Shown in pieces: positions 1-8,022 of a stretch of 64,000 nt of DNA. The notes beneath the pieces were generated by a model that made no database searches, was not told the origin of the DNA, and saw only the letters and a list, made by a program, of their open reading frames with translations. Origin of the DNA: an uncultured Collinsella sp. (GTDB lineage: Bacteria; Actinomycetota; Coriobacteriia; Coriobacteriales; Coriobacteriaceae); contig CAKUGF010000005.1 of the NCBI GenBank assembly GCA_934654585.1, forward strand, positions 1-64,000. Reading direction: 5' to 3'. The stretch's first letter is position 1. The number at the start of each line of letters is the position of its first letter. The position numbers and the translations under genes were made by a program.

Positions 1-778
1 CCGAGACGGAGCCCTGCCAGCCGATGCCGGCGACGTGGGCGCGGTATGAGACCGAGGGGGGCTCGGAGGACCTGTCGGCGAAGGGCGTGGAGGTGTCGCC
101 CGGGGCGGGGTCGCCCTTGGGCAGGACCGCGACCTGGACGGCCTGGGCGGCGCGGCCGTAGCCGGCGGATCCGGCCTCGGCGCCGTCGCAGGCCCAGCCC
201 AGCCAGCCGAACTCGGCCGAGTGGACGCGGTACCAGACGGTGTAGCGGGAAGACAGCTCCCCGGACAGCCTGACCCTCAGGGCCTCGACGGCGCGGGACT
301 GGCCGGTGGTGCCGGCGGTGCCGCCGTTGCCGACGGCGGGCTGCCAGCCGATGCCGGCGACGTGGGCCTCGACGGAAAGGGCGTCCTCGCCGAGGGGCTC
401 GCCGGTCGACGCGTCGGACAGGACGAGGCGCAGCGCCTCGAGGGGGAGCCCCCTGCCGGTCGTGCCGGCGGTCTCGCCGCCGGCGACGGCGCCCATCCAG
501 CCGATATTGGAGACGTGGGCCGAGTATGAGAGCGAGACGGGCGCGGCGGCCTCGGGCTGGGCGGGCTCAGCCTGGGAACCGTCGGCCTGGGCGGCGTCGG
601 CCTTCGCGGCGGGCTCGCCGCCGGACCCCGCGTCGGCGGGCTGGGCCTCGCCGGGGAGGGCCTGCGGATCCCCCGCCGCGGCGGGGGCGGCGTAGGCCGC
701 GGGCCCGCACAGGGCCAGGGCGGCCGCGACCGCCAGCGCGGCGGCGGCGCCGGAAATTCGCTTCACGAATCGTCTCAT
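1..778 (-). CDS. Secreted ChW-repeat surface protein, N-terminal part (runs off left edge)
   Basis: The frame read leftwards from the ATG at 778 stays open to the window edge (259 codons). It begins with a signal peptide (MRRFVKR, then an Ala/Leu-rich hydrophobic stretch ending near AYA-A), followed by an Ala/Glu/Pro-rich linker to about residue 80. After that come repeats of about 50 residues with the ChW (clostridial hydrophobic W) pattern: a SYSAHV-type strand, a conserved GW (GWMG, GWQPA, GWLGW, GWQG), G.TAGTTG, then LEALR..L. Parts of four repeats are visible. ChW repeats occur in secreted and surface proteins and are thought to bind wall or host ligands. The enzymatic or anchoring part, if any, lies outside the window. 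A GGGGGA ribosome binding site precedes the ATG. Confident in domain type; function unknown. Confidence 0.85.
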   Translation of the reverse strand, partial: MRRFVKRISGAAAALAVAAALALCGPAAYAAPAAAGDPQALPGEAQPADAGSGGEPAAKADAAQADGSQAEPAQPEAAAPVSLSYSAHVSNIGWMGAVAGGETAGTTGRGLPLEALRLVLSDASTGEPLGEDALSVEAHVAGIGWQPAVGNGGTAGTTGQSRAVEALRVRLSGELSSRYTVWYRVHSAEFGWLGWACDGAEAGSAGYGRAAQAVQVAVLPKGDPAPGDTSTPFADRSSEPPSVSYRAHVAGIGWQGSVS

Positions 779-785
779 AGAAAAA

Positions 786-830
786 TCCCCCTAATCTAGC
801 AACGGTTTAAAGTCTACTAGATTGGGGGGA
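786..830. repeat. Imperfect inverted repeat upstream of the ChW gene
   Basis: TCCCCCTAATCTAG (786-799) pairs with CTAGATTGGGGGGA (817-830), apart from small mismatches at the A/G-rich end. The left arm contains the ribosome binding site of the ChW gene, so folding in the mRNA could hide it; it could equally be an operator. Role is inference. Confidence 0.4.
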
Positions 831-981
831 CGGGAACCAAGCCGGCGCAGGCAGACAAACAATCAAATCAAATTGCTCGTCGGGGAAATCTAGTCCACAT
901 CGTGAGCAACACCGGCTATACCCCTAAAGGTCAATCTGAGCCAAATTTAGAAACCAGCTTTCGAGCCAAGAAAAGCTTGAC

Positions 982-1005
982 TGTTAGCGTCGGAATAATT
1001 TAGCC
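982..1005 (+). repeat. Left terminal inverted repeat of the IS21 element
   Basis: It begins TGTTAGCGTCGG and ends TTTAGCC. It matches the reverse complement of 3334-3357 with five mismatches, all in the middle. A second TTTTAGCCAA motif at about 1046-1055 resembles the multiple transposase-binding repeats at IS21 ends. Confidence 0.75.
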
Positions 1006-1088
1006 AAATATAGTCGGCCGAGATTGACCAATCCCGGCCGACCCATTTTAGCCAACACGCCCGCATCTATGTCTTTCCTATCGCTTTG

Positions 1089-1916
1089 CTACATCCCCTC
1101 GGGCTGGATCCCCCTCATCTTCACCGCCTGGGGGACGGCCTCCACCAAGTAGGTGTCGAGCCCCCTGCCGCGGTAGCTCGGGCCCCGCATCACGAACACC
1201 GACGCCTTGTCGAACAGTCTGTCGAGGGCGCAGAGGAGCGTGTCGTCGCCCGTGAAGAACTCATCCCACCCGCTCGGGGCGATGTTGCTCGTGAGGACCA
1301 TCGCGTTCGGCCCCTCCTTCTCGTAGCGCCTGTCGACGACATCGAAGAACAGGTCGGTGCACGGCCTGTCGTAGACGCATCTTCCCACCTCGTCCACGAT
1401 GAGGCACGACGGCTTGACGAGCGAGGAGACGACCCGCGAGGTGTTTCCCCGCTGGACGGCCTTCTGGAACCTGTCCCTGAGCTCGGTCGCCTTGATGTAG
1501 TAGGTCTTGAGCCCCCGCATGCAGCACTCGCGCCCGTAGGCCTGCGCGAGGTGCGTCTTCCCTATGCCGCCGGGCCCGACGAAGGCGACGTTGCGGTGCG
1601 CGTAGAGGTCGGCCAGCGACGGGAGCTTGCCCAGCGCGGCCGCGTCCCGGCCCTGGATCCTGGAGAAGTCGAAGCCCTCGAAGGTCTTGGGCTCGCGCCT
1701 GGGTAGCCTGCTCAGCCTCAGCAGCGTCTCGATGGAGGCGAGCCTCCTCTTCTCCGCAAGGTAGGAGAAGGTGGCAGCCACGGCGGCCATCTCCCCGTCG
1801 CCGAGGTCGAGGTCCGAGGCGAGGGCCGCGAGCTCCTCCGCCCCGATGGCGATCCCGAGCCTCGACGCGGCGTCGCTCGCGAGCTCGTAGGGGCTCGCCC
1901 CCGCGCCCGCCATCAT
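1089..1916 (-). CDS. istB: IS21 helper ATPase IstB
   Basis: A 275-residue DnaA/DnaC-like AAA+ ATPase that assists the IstA transposase in target selection. The Walker A motif GPGGIGKTHLA lies near residue 105, Walker B CLIVDEVG near 170, followed by sensor-like VLTSN. The length fits the family (about 250 residues). An ATG at 1916 overlaps the istA stop as ATGA, which supports translational coupling. A longer open frame extends back to 2360, but that part is only the shadow of istA. The protein appears intact, so the element could be active. Confidence 0.9.
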   Translation of the reverse strand: MMAGAGASPYELASDAASRLGIAIGAEELAALASDLDLGDGEMAAVAATFSYLAEKRRLASIETLLRLSRLPRREPKTFEGFDFSRIQGRDAAALGKLPSLADLYAHRNVAFVGPGGIGKTHLAQAYGRECCMRGLKTYYIKATELRDRFQKAVQRGNTSRVVSSLVKPSCLIVDEVGRCVYDRPCTDLFFDVVDRRYEKEGPNAMVLTSNIAPSGWDEFFTGDDTLLCALDRLFDKASVFVMRGPSYRGRGLDTYLVEAVPQAVKMRGIQPEGM

Positions 1917-3220
1917 TCGGCCCTCCCGAAGTCGAACCTCTCGAAACCGGGCTTCGCCCGGGGCGGGGCGATCTGCTCGACCACGGTCCCGACCGGCTGG
2001 GTCGGCAGCTCCTCGGGCTGCGCCGGCGATGTTTCCCACTGCCCCTCGCACCAACTGTCGGCGCCGGTGCCGACAGCGTGGGCGACGAGCTCGCGGGAGA
2101 GGTCGTCGCTGTATATGTGTACCACGCGCCCCTCCCGGCTCACCCTGCACTCGCGGCGGCCGTACCAGTAGGGCACGCCGTAGCGGTGCCCCTCGAAGCT
2201 CACGAAGCCGTCGAAGGAGGTCTTCCGGCGCAGACACAGATACCGCTCGACCTCGGCCGTAACCTCGAGCGGCCTGGTGTTCGCCGAGCACGCCGCCTCG
2301 TGCTCGCGCATCGGGGCGCATGCCGCCGGGCGCCGCCAGCGGCCTCCCTGCTCGGCGCACCAGAGGGCGGCCTCCCGGTTGAGGGCGTCAAGGTCGGTGA
2401 AGGACCTTCCCGCGAGGAAGTTCCCCTTCACGAAGCGGACGAGCCTCTCCACCTTGCCCTTCGTATAGGGGTGGCGCGGCCTGCACAGCCTGGTGCGGAA
2501 GCCGACGGCGCCCCTGAACTCGGCGTAGTCGGCCTGCCAGACGGGCCGGCCGTCGGCATCGCGGCGAACGACCACGCTCTTCATGTTGTCGGTGAGCACG
2601 GTCGCGGGCACGCCCAGCGCCGAGAACGCGTGCAGCATCCCGATGAGGAGGTTCTCCTGGCGCGCGTTCGGGAAGAACTCGACGTGGGCGCTCCCGCAAT
2701 GGTGGCAGACCATGGCGAAGCAGGCGATCCGCGCCCGCTCGCCGCCGGGGCGCTCGACCGCGACGAAGCCCCAGTCCATCTGGTAGGCCTCTCCAGGCTC
2801 CGTCCTGAAGCGCCGCCCGCGGCAGCCCTGCGGGGCCGCCTGCCGCCTCTTCGCGGGCACGAGGTCCCGGTGCGCGGCGATGTAGGTCTTCACCGTGGTG
2901 AGGCCGCCGGCGTAGCCCTGGCCGAGCAGCCGTTCGAATATCACCTGCGAATTGGTGACGCCCTTCCGCAGGAGGTCGTCCACCAAGCCGGTGTGGCCGG
3001 CGAGCACGCCCGGCGCGGCCCTCCTCCCGCTGTTCCCGTGGGGCAGGGCCCTGAACCCGTGGGCCCTGACCGTCCTCGCACGGGGGCGGGTGAGCCCCGT
3101 CCTCCTGCAGAACTCCGCGAGGTTGCATGCCTGCGGGTCGAACCCTTCGCCCACCTCCGCGGCCATCTCCCGGAGCGCCGCGTCTATAATCTCCTGTAGG
3201 TCATCGTGTCTCTCGTTCAC
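1913..3220 (-). CDS. istA: IS21 transposase IstA
   Basis: A 435-residue DDE transposase. An N-terminal helix-turn-helix region covers about residues 30-110. The integrase core follows, with catalytic candidates in QMDWG (D), VLTDNM (D) and KGKVERLV (E). The start is a GTG at 3220 preceded by AGGAGG nine bases upstream, a strong ribosome binding site. It ends overlapping istB. There is no frameshift and no missing catalytic residue, so the element looks functional. Confidence 0.92.
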   Translation of the reverse strand: MNERHDDLQEIIDAALREMAAEVGEGFDPQACNLAEFCRRTGLTRPRARTVRAHGFRALPHGNSGRRAAPGVLAGHTGLVDDLLRKGVTNSQVIFERLLGQGYAGGLTTVKTYIAAHRDLVPAKRRQAAPQGCRGRRFRTEPGEAYQMDWGFVAVERPGGERARIACFAMVCHHCGSAHVEFFPNARQENLLIGMLHAFSALGVPATVLTDNMKSVVVRRDADGRPVWQADYAEFRGAVGFRTRLCRPRHPYTKGKVERLVRFVKGNFLAGRSFTDLDALNREAALWCAEQGGRWRRPAACAPMREHEAACSANTRPLEVTAEVERYLCLRRKTSFDGFVSFEGHRYGVPYWYGRRECRVSREGRVVHIYSDDLSRELVAHAVGTGADSWCEGQWETSPAQPEELPTQPVGTVVEQIAPPRAKPGFERFDFGRAE

Positions 3221-3301
3221 CTCAATGGTCCTCCTAACGCCGGCGTGTTGGCACCACCAGCGTAGTGGCGGCGGGGAGGCACGGTGGCCATTATTCGGTG
3301 A

Positions 3302-3335
3302 CCGCTAATGGTCAAAATTATTTGACCATTAGCGG
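3302..3335. repeat. Perfect 15-bp inverted repeat in the right end of the IS21 element
   Basis: CCGCTAATGGTCAAA (3302-3316) and TTTGACCATTAGCGG (3321-3335) are separated by four bases. It lies inside the IS, 22 bp from its tip and upstream of istA. It is probably a pair of divergent transposase-binding repeats, and it could also act on the istA promoter. Confidence 0.6.
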
Positions 3336-3357
3336 CTAAAATCGCCCGGCGCTAACA
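3334..3357 (-). repeat. Right terminal inverted repeat of the IS21 element
   Basis: Read on the minus strand it starts TGTTAGCGCCGG and ends TTTTAGCC, the mate of 982-1005. Confidence 0.75.
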
Positions 3358-3741
3358 CCGGAGCTCATAGAGCGGGCGCGCGCAGAGAGGGGCGATGCCC
3401 CGCTGGCCTAGCCTAAGGGCGAAAACGGAATAGACGGACCGACCGTCCGGCTGAGTCTGGGAAGAGGTGCCGGGCGGCGGGCGAAGCATGGCCACCGGAC
3501 CTATCGAAACACATCTCCACCGTTCCTTCAACTGGGAAAACGGCGCCCCGGGGCCAGATGGGGCCTTGGGGGCGTTCGGCTAGCTGCGGGAACGGCCTAT
3601 CCGCTCAATGTGTTCGGCTGAGATCGGAAATCAACCCATCAGCTTCCTGAGCTTTATGCCGTGATAGAATAATTGGCTCAAGAACCTGCTTATATTAGGA
3701 TTGCGCATGCGTCACAGAGGCCTAATACCAGACTAATTGGT
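3358..3741. other. Intergenic stretch between the IS21 end and the DUF2971 gene
   Basis: 384 bases with no convincing open frame, RNA gene or repeat. Composition falls from GC-rich near the IS to AT-rich near 3660-3741, where the DUF2971 gene begins. Confidence 0.5.
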
Positions 3742-4602
3742 TTATCCAACGATCCTAACTGGATTCAATAGATATGAGGCCTGCGAGGCATTAAGGGAGT
3801 AACATCCAACGTGAGCCTCTCTCGCAACATCACACACGCTCTGCTCATAACTCTTCGTGTGTTTTGGCGATAAATATTTTGGCGATAAATATATATTTAA
3901 AGCCGAAATACCCACTTTGCTACATTCAATGCAACAGCCTTTACCATCGCAAGGAACAATAGCCCTTATTTCCTTTTCAGAGCTCCAAATGTCTCGTTTG
4001 ATATTTAAGACTTGAGCACAGAGGGTGTAATAAACATTCATTTCGCGAATGGCTGTTTCGTCTTTTTCCCTATACGCTGCTTGCGCAGTAGCAGCCATAT
4101 ATCCAATGATTTTTGAAAAGTCTATGCGAGAAGGCTCGTAAAAAACAGGAAACAGGCGTGATGGATCGACGACTTCGTATTCAACACAAATCCCGTCAGA
4201 TCCATAATCAGACCACATCTTTAAATTTGAATAGTCCTCGGAAGAAAAAGAACAAATCGCAACGCGACCCGGAAGGTCCCTAATAAAGCCCTCTATTTTT
4301 TTCGATAATAATTGAGTTGTTTTCGACTGCTCCAGTTTGCTAACATCAGAACAAAACCCCTTGAGTTCAAACGAATCGTTTTGGTCCGATGCAGAATTGC
4401 ACCATACGCGTTGATCACGAATAGTTTGCAGCCTTTCACCGAGATCTTTATCAGAAAGGCCTTTAAAAGATATGAATTTATAAATCTTTTTAGGAACCAT
4501 CAACGCTCTATACTTATCAAAACCTTCAACATCACCTTCCCTTAAAGAGCTTAAACATCTCTGTTTAAGCTCTCCGGCAGATAACTTATAGGAATTACCC
4601 AT
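3742..4602 (-). CDS. DUF2971 family protein, AT-rich
   Basis: A 286-residue protein with the DUF2971 pattern: YKFISFKGL near residue 42, the conserved QNDSFE (family usually NDPFE) near 75, then ICSFS, KMWSDYG and GICVEYE near 115-145, and a C-terminal SEKEIRA. The biochemical role of the family is not established; members often sit in accessory or defence-rich islands. The coding sequence is clearly AT-richer than its neighbours, with codons such as AAA, TTT and ATA that the flanking genes avoid. With the adjacent IS21, this suggests horizontal acquisition (inference). The start ATG at 4602 has an AAGGAGA-type ribosome binding site. Confidence 0.75.
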   Translation of the reverse strand: MGNSYKLSAGELKQRCLSSLREGDVEGFDKYRALMVPKKIYKFISFKGLSDKDLGERLQTIRDQRVWCNSASDQNDSFELKGFCSDVSKLEQSKTTQLLSKKIEGFIRDLPGRVAICSFSSEDYSNLKMWSDYGSDGICVEYEVVDPSRLFPVFYEPSRIDFSKIIGYMAATAQAAYREKDETAIREMNVYYTLCAQVLNIKRDIWSSEKEIRAIVPCDGKGCCIECSKVGISALNIYLSPKYLSPKHTKSYEQSVCDVAREAHVGCYSLNASQASYLLNPVRIVG

Positions 4603-4625
4603 TGAGACAATCTCCTTTTAAACAA

Positions 4626-5654
4626 TTAAACGAATCGCTCAACGCAGGCTTTTAGCCCACGGGTCGCAAGATACAGACGTGCGGCATTAACGATTGAGAT
4701 CTTCGACCCGATCGTCAGTTTGTGTGCAACATGACGAACGCCCCCCTTAGCAGGCAAACTAGTCCAGCCTTGGCCCAAATGCCCCGCGAACTCATCCCTA
4801 ACGCGAGCAGTAATCGCACTGTAATCCCCTGCATCCAAGCGCGCAAGGTCGAACACAACCAAATCCAAAAACCACGTGACAAGATCTCCGGGACACAGAT
4901 TCAACAGCCCTCGCTTGCCCCAGCGCTCCAGCACTTCATGAAGCACCAGCAAATGGGCGTCGACCTTGTCCATGCGCTTGGCGCCGGCGTTAAAAACATG
5001 TGTCAGAGACCTCTCCTGCATCACGTAGTGGTACAACTTGTCGCGCTCGACGACCGTCTTGGCAGACAGCGGATACGATTCAAACTGGAACACAACGTCC
5101 TCGGCAAATCGGACATTTTCGGCAAAACGCAGAGATTCACGCTCAATCAGCTCGCGAGAGTATGCCGCACGCCATACATAGGGTTGTGCATTAGCAGAAA
5201 ACAGTAGCCCCGAATCAAATGGCTCAAACGCACGCGCTTCAGGAGAAAGCAGTTGCTTGATGCGCTTCGAGGCCGACTCGGCAGGCTCGCACTCGGCTCC
5301 AAACACAACAATCTCGGGATGTTCCTTAGCAAACGTATCGACCAAGAACTCGGCAAGATTTGGCTCGACGTAATCGTCCGAATCAACGAAATCGACAATG
5401 TCGCCATGCGCAACATCCATGCCAGCATTACGAGCAGACGAAAGTCCGCCGTTAGGCTTCTCGACAACACGTATGCGAGAATCTTTGCACGCATACTCAC
5501 CAATAATCGCTGCGGAGTCATCCGGCGAACCATCGTTTACAACAATAATCTCGATATCCGAGTATGTCTGACCCAAAAGAGAATCAAAGCAACGGGGCAG
5601 GAAATCCTGAGTGTTATAAACGGGGACGATGAATGAGACCTTCGGACTTGCCAT
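4626..5654 (-). CDS. Family 2 glycosyltransferase
   Basis: A 342-residue GT-A fold glycosyltransferase. It starts MASPKVSFIVPVYNTQ and has VVNDGSPDDS near residue 40, the donor-binding DSDDY (DXD-like) near 90, and a longer C-terminal region for acceptor choice. No membrane segment is evident. The ATG at 5654 is preferred because GGGGAG lies just upstream and the previous gene ends 8 bases away; an upstream in-frame ATG at 5801 would overlap that gene. It follows a second GT2 gene in an apparent operon, so both probably build a surface polysaccharide. Sugar specificity cannot be read from sequence. Confidence 0.88.
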   Translation of the reverse strand: MASPKVSFIVPVYNTQDFLPRCFDSLLGQTYSDIEIIVVNDGSPDDSAAIIGEYACKDSRIRVVEKPNGGLSSARNAGMDVAHGDIVDFVDSDDYVEPNLAEFLVDTFAKEHPEIVVFGAECEPAESASKRIKQLLSPEARAFEPFDSGLLFSANAQPYVWRAAYSRELIERESLRFAENVRFAEDVVFQFESYPLSAKTVVERDKLYHYVMQERSLTHVFNAGAKRMDKVDAHLLVLHEVLERWGKRGLLNLCPGDLVTWFLDLVVFDLARLDAGDYSAITARVRDEFAGHLGQGWTSLPAKGGVRHVAHKLTIGSKISIVNAARLYLATRGLKACVERFV

Positions 5655-5661
5655 AACTCCC

Positions 5662-6765
5662 CTATTTCTTAATTGCATCCAGAACGAATGCGGCAACCAC
5701 GCCCGGGCCGCCGACGCGCGCATAATGCTTCGCGCGGCCCATCGCGCCGGCACCAGCAAAATCCGAAGACTCAGCCAACCACTTTTGTGGATCGTCAACA
5801 ATAGCCTTCAGGTTCGCTCGCTTCCACGGCTTGAGGTCCGTTAGTTCAAACTCACCGGCCTCAAGCGCTCCGCGGAACTCCTGGGCCATACGGTCCAAAA
5901 ACTCGGCGTAAAACTTGGGATTCAGGCGAATGTAACTCCACATATATGAATCGTATTTAATGATATTTGCGAACTTAAGCAGCTTGGCAACATCGTGCGA
6001 AGAGTGCGACTCAGCGTAATCCTCGACAATCCAGCGATGAATCTCGGCGTATTCATCGTTAACGCAATGAACCTTATTGGGCGAATTGACTGAGGACCCT
6101 TCGTTGTCCTGCCGATATGAAAGAACCGAATCGTGCAGGTAAACCGCAGTATCGGCAAGGGCAAACACTTTAAAGGTAAATGAGGCATCCTGAAACGCAG
6201 CTCCAGGCGTCGGCAAGAATCGGATGTCATTGCGGTTCAAGAACTCTCGACGATACACCGCAGACCAAATCGATGGCTTAAGCGAAAAGGCATCAACGGT
6301 GTCGCTCGGACAGACCGGCTTGTTGCACTCCTTAAGCTTAAAGAGCTCCATCAGCTCTCTGCGCTCCTCGGGCTTCGACCAATACAGGTCAAAATTCGCC
6401 TTCGCAAAGTCAGCGCCAAAACGCTCGGCGGCGGACACCAGCTTTTCCAGCGCATCGGGCGCCATAAAGTCATCGGATTCAAGGATGCCCACGTACTTGC
6501 CGCGCGCCATCTCAAGCCCGCGGTTCATCGAGTCTCCGTAGCCGCTGTTGGCCTTGTCAATCATCCTTAAGCGCGAGTCGCGGTCCATGTACTCGCGGAT
6601 AATCGCTGGCGAGTCGTCGGTGGACCCGTCGTTGATACAAATGATCTCGATGTCTTTAAGTGTTTGCGCAATAGCCGAATCGAGGCACTCGCGAAGATAG
6701 CGCTCAACGTTGTAAATGGGGATAAGCAGCGACAGGACAGGGCTGCCAGAGGCGTTAGTAGACAA
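5662..6765 (-). CDS. Family 2 glycosyltransferase
   Basis: A 367-residue protein with the GT2 signature LLIPIYNVERYL at the N-terminus, INDGSTDDSP near 46, and the metal/donor site ESDDF near 97. The C-terminal ~150 residues are of the type seen in cell-surface polysaccharide transferases. It is first of a two-gene minus-strand unit with the downstream GT2 gene (8-base gap). It is divergent from the acyltransferase at 6877. Likely cytoplasmic-face transfer to a lipid-linked glycan (inference). Confidence 0.88.
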   Translation of the reverse strand: MSTNASGSPVLSLLIPIYNVERYLRECLDSAIAQTLKDIEIICINDGSTDDSPAIIREYMDRDSRLRMIDKANSGYGDSMNRGLEMARGKYVGILESDDFMAPDALEKLVSAAERFGADFAKANFDLYWSKPEERRELMELFKLKECNKPVCPSDTVDAFSLKPSIWSAVYRREFLNRNDIRFLPTPGAAFQDASFTFKVFALADTAVYLHDSVLSYRQDNEGSSVNSPNKVHCVNDEYAEIHRWIVEDYAESHSSHDVAKLLKFANIIKYDSYMWSYIRLNPKFYAEFLDRMAQEFRGALEAGEFELTDLKPWKRANLKAIVDDPQKWLAESSDFAGAGAMGRAKHYARVGGPGVVAAFVLDAIKK

Positions 6766-6830
6766 ATGTGCTCCTTAGGTAATACCTGTCGTTAATGGTA
6801 TCAAAGGGTCGTCCCGCCCGCGGGCGTTTA

Positions 6831-6836
6831 TATAAT
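6831..6836 (+). promoter_or_regulatory. Candidate -10 hexamer for the acyltransferase gene
   Basis: TATAAT occurs 41 bases before the ATG at 6877, in the 111-base divergent region between a GT2 gene and the acyltransferase. No good -35 is seen at standard spacing, so this is tentative. Confidence 0.3.
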
Positions 6837-6876
6837 CTATGGAGCTCGTAGAGGCAAACAGGAGCGAAAGGAAGAC

Positions 6877-8022
6877 ATGGCGCCTAAAGCCACACGCAAC
6901 ACCTCCATCGAAGCGCTGCGCTTGGTCGCGGTCGTCGGGATTGCCATATTCCACACGTTTCAATGGACCTTCCAGGCCGTTTGCACCGGCATGCCGGAGT
7001 ATGCGCCGCTCGCCGCCTTCCCCTATTCGGGCGCCTTGGGCTGCATCAATCTGTTGGGCTGCTGGGCCAACGAGGTCTTCTTTATGATCTCCGGGTACTT
7101 CCTTATTCCCTCGGCTGCACGCGCCCTCAAAAACGGGTCGTCCGTGCGTGACCTCACGAGCAAATCGCTTGCCCGCTTAAGGAAGATCGTCTTTCCGACG
7201 CTGTTTTACTGCGCTGTCTGCCTGCTTGTCTCGATGTATATCTATCCCCTGCCAGAAATCTCGCTGCACGAGATTGGCTGGCTCACCCTGGGTATCGAGT
7301 TTATCTGGGTCTACGCAGCATCCGTGCTGCTCGTACCGGCCATCGTGCTGGCACGAAGGCAAATCGGCAGCAAAAGGGCTCCGTTTGTCGTAACACTCCT
7401 CGTGCTGGCAACATTTGGAATCAACTGTTACATTGCAGCCACGGCAAGCGAAGTGGCTAGTGTCGTCCTGTGGCGCAAACTCATGAGCGCCGTTACCTAT
7501 CTGGTAGCGTTTATTGCAGCAGGCGAGATGCGATTTGCCCTCGAGCACTGCGATAAAACCTCCGTGACCCAAAAATCCAAAGTCGTACTGATCGGACTCA
7601 CAGCCGCCACCATCGCGATCGAGCTCCTGTTGTCGGCAAATAGCCAATACGGCGCACTCTGGATGCTCTCCTATAAGTCCACTTCCGCCCTATCGTTCGT
7701 TTTGGCCGCCGCATCCGTTGCCACCGCGGCACTCCATCAACCGCGCCACGAAGCCTCGGCCGCAGACAAGGCGATCGCATCTCTCGCCGCGGGAACGCTG
7801 GGCTTCTACGCCGTACAGTCGTTCACCTGCAATGTTTGGCGACCCATCTTCGACGATGCAATCTACACCATGGCAGTCGGCGTCCAGACGGGAGCGACCA
7901 ATCCGTTCGGCGCCATCCTGCTCGGAATCGTTATGAGCCTCTGTCTGGCGTTCGCTCTGCTCATCATAGATATCGTGCGCCGAGCTGTGGTCGCCGCTGC
8001 CAAAACGCGCATGGGCAACTAG
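6877..8022 (+). CDS. Membrane acyltransferase, acyltransferase-3 (OafA-like) family
   Basis: A 381-residue polytopic protein. Near the N-terminus it has IEALRLVAVVGIAIFHT, with the R and H of the family's active-site region, then about ten hydrophobic helices to residue 375. Family members O-acylate sugars of surface glycans on the membrane. The start ATG is preceded by AAAGGAAG. Its stop TAG overlaps the stop of the convergent membrane-protein gene by three bases, so the two genes share one end. The glycan context (three glycosyltransferases) supports polysaccharide modification. Confidence 0.82.
   Translation: MAPKATRNTSIEALRLVAVVGIAIFHTFQWTFQAVCTGMPEYAPLAAFPYSGALGCINLLGCWANEVFFMISGYFLIPSAARALKNGSSVRDLTSKSLARLRKIVFPTLFYCAVCLLVSMYIYPLPEISLHEIGWLTLGIEFIWVYAASVLLVPAIVLARRQIGSKRAPFVVTLLVLATFGINCYIAATASEVASVVLWRKLMSAVTYLVAFIAAGEMRFALEHCDKTSVTQKSKVVLIGLTAATIAIELLLSANSQYGALWMLSYKSTSALSFVLAAASVATAALHQPRHEASAADKAIASLAAGTLGFYAVQSFTCNVWRPIFDDAIYTMAVGVQTGATNPFGAILLGIVMSLCLAFALLIIDIVRRAVVAAAKTRMGN

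Larger units (their letters stand above)
982..3357 (-). mobile_element. Complete IS21-family insertion sequence
   Basis: The element carries istA and istB on the minus strand, overlapping by ATGA, the standard IS21 layout. The ends are inverted repeats starting TGTTAGCG: 982-1005 against the reverse complement of 3334-3357, 19 of 24 positions identical, both closing with TTTAGCC. The total of 2,376 bp is normal for IS21 elements. Internal end repeats are also visible (a 15-bp palindrome at 3302-3335). No target duplication is obvious: the left flank reads CTTGAC and the right flank CCGGAG. That may mean a duplication too short or eroded to see, or recombination after insertion. Confidence 0.88.

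Noticed and set aside
2078..3199. 373-codon plus-strand open frame opposite istA
   Set aside because: GC-rich shadow of istA; no ribosome binding site and no domain.
982..3357. Target-site duplication of the IS21 element
   Set aside because: CTTGAC and CCGGAG flanks do not match at any length from 4 to 8.
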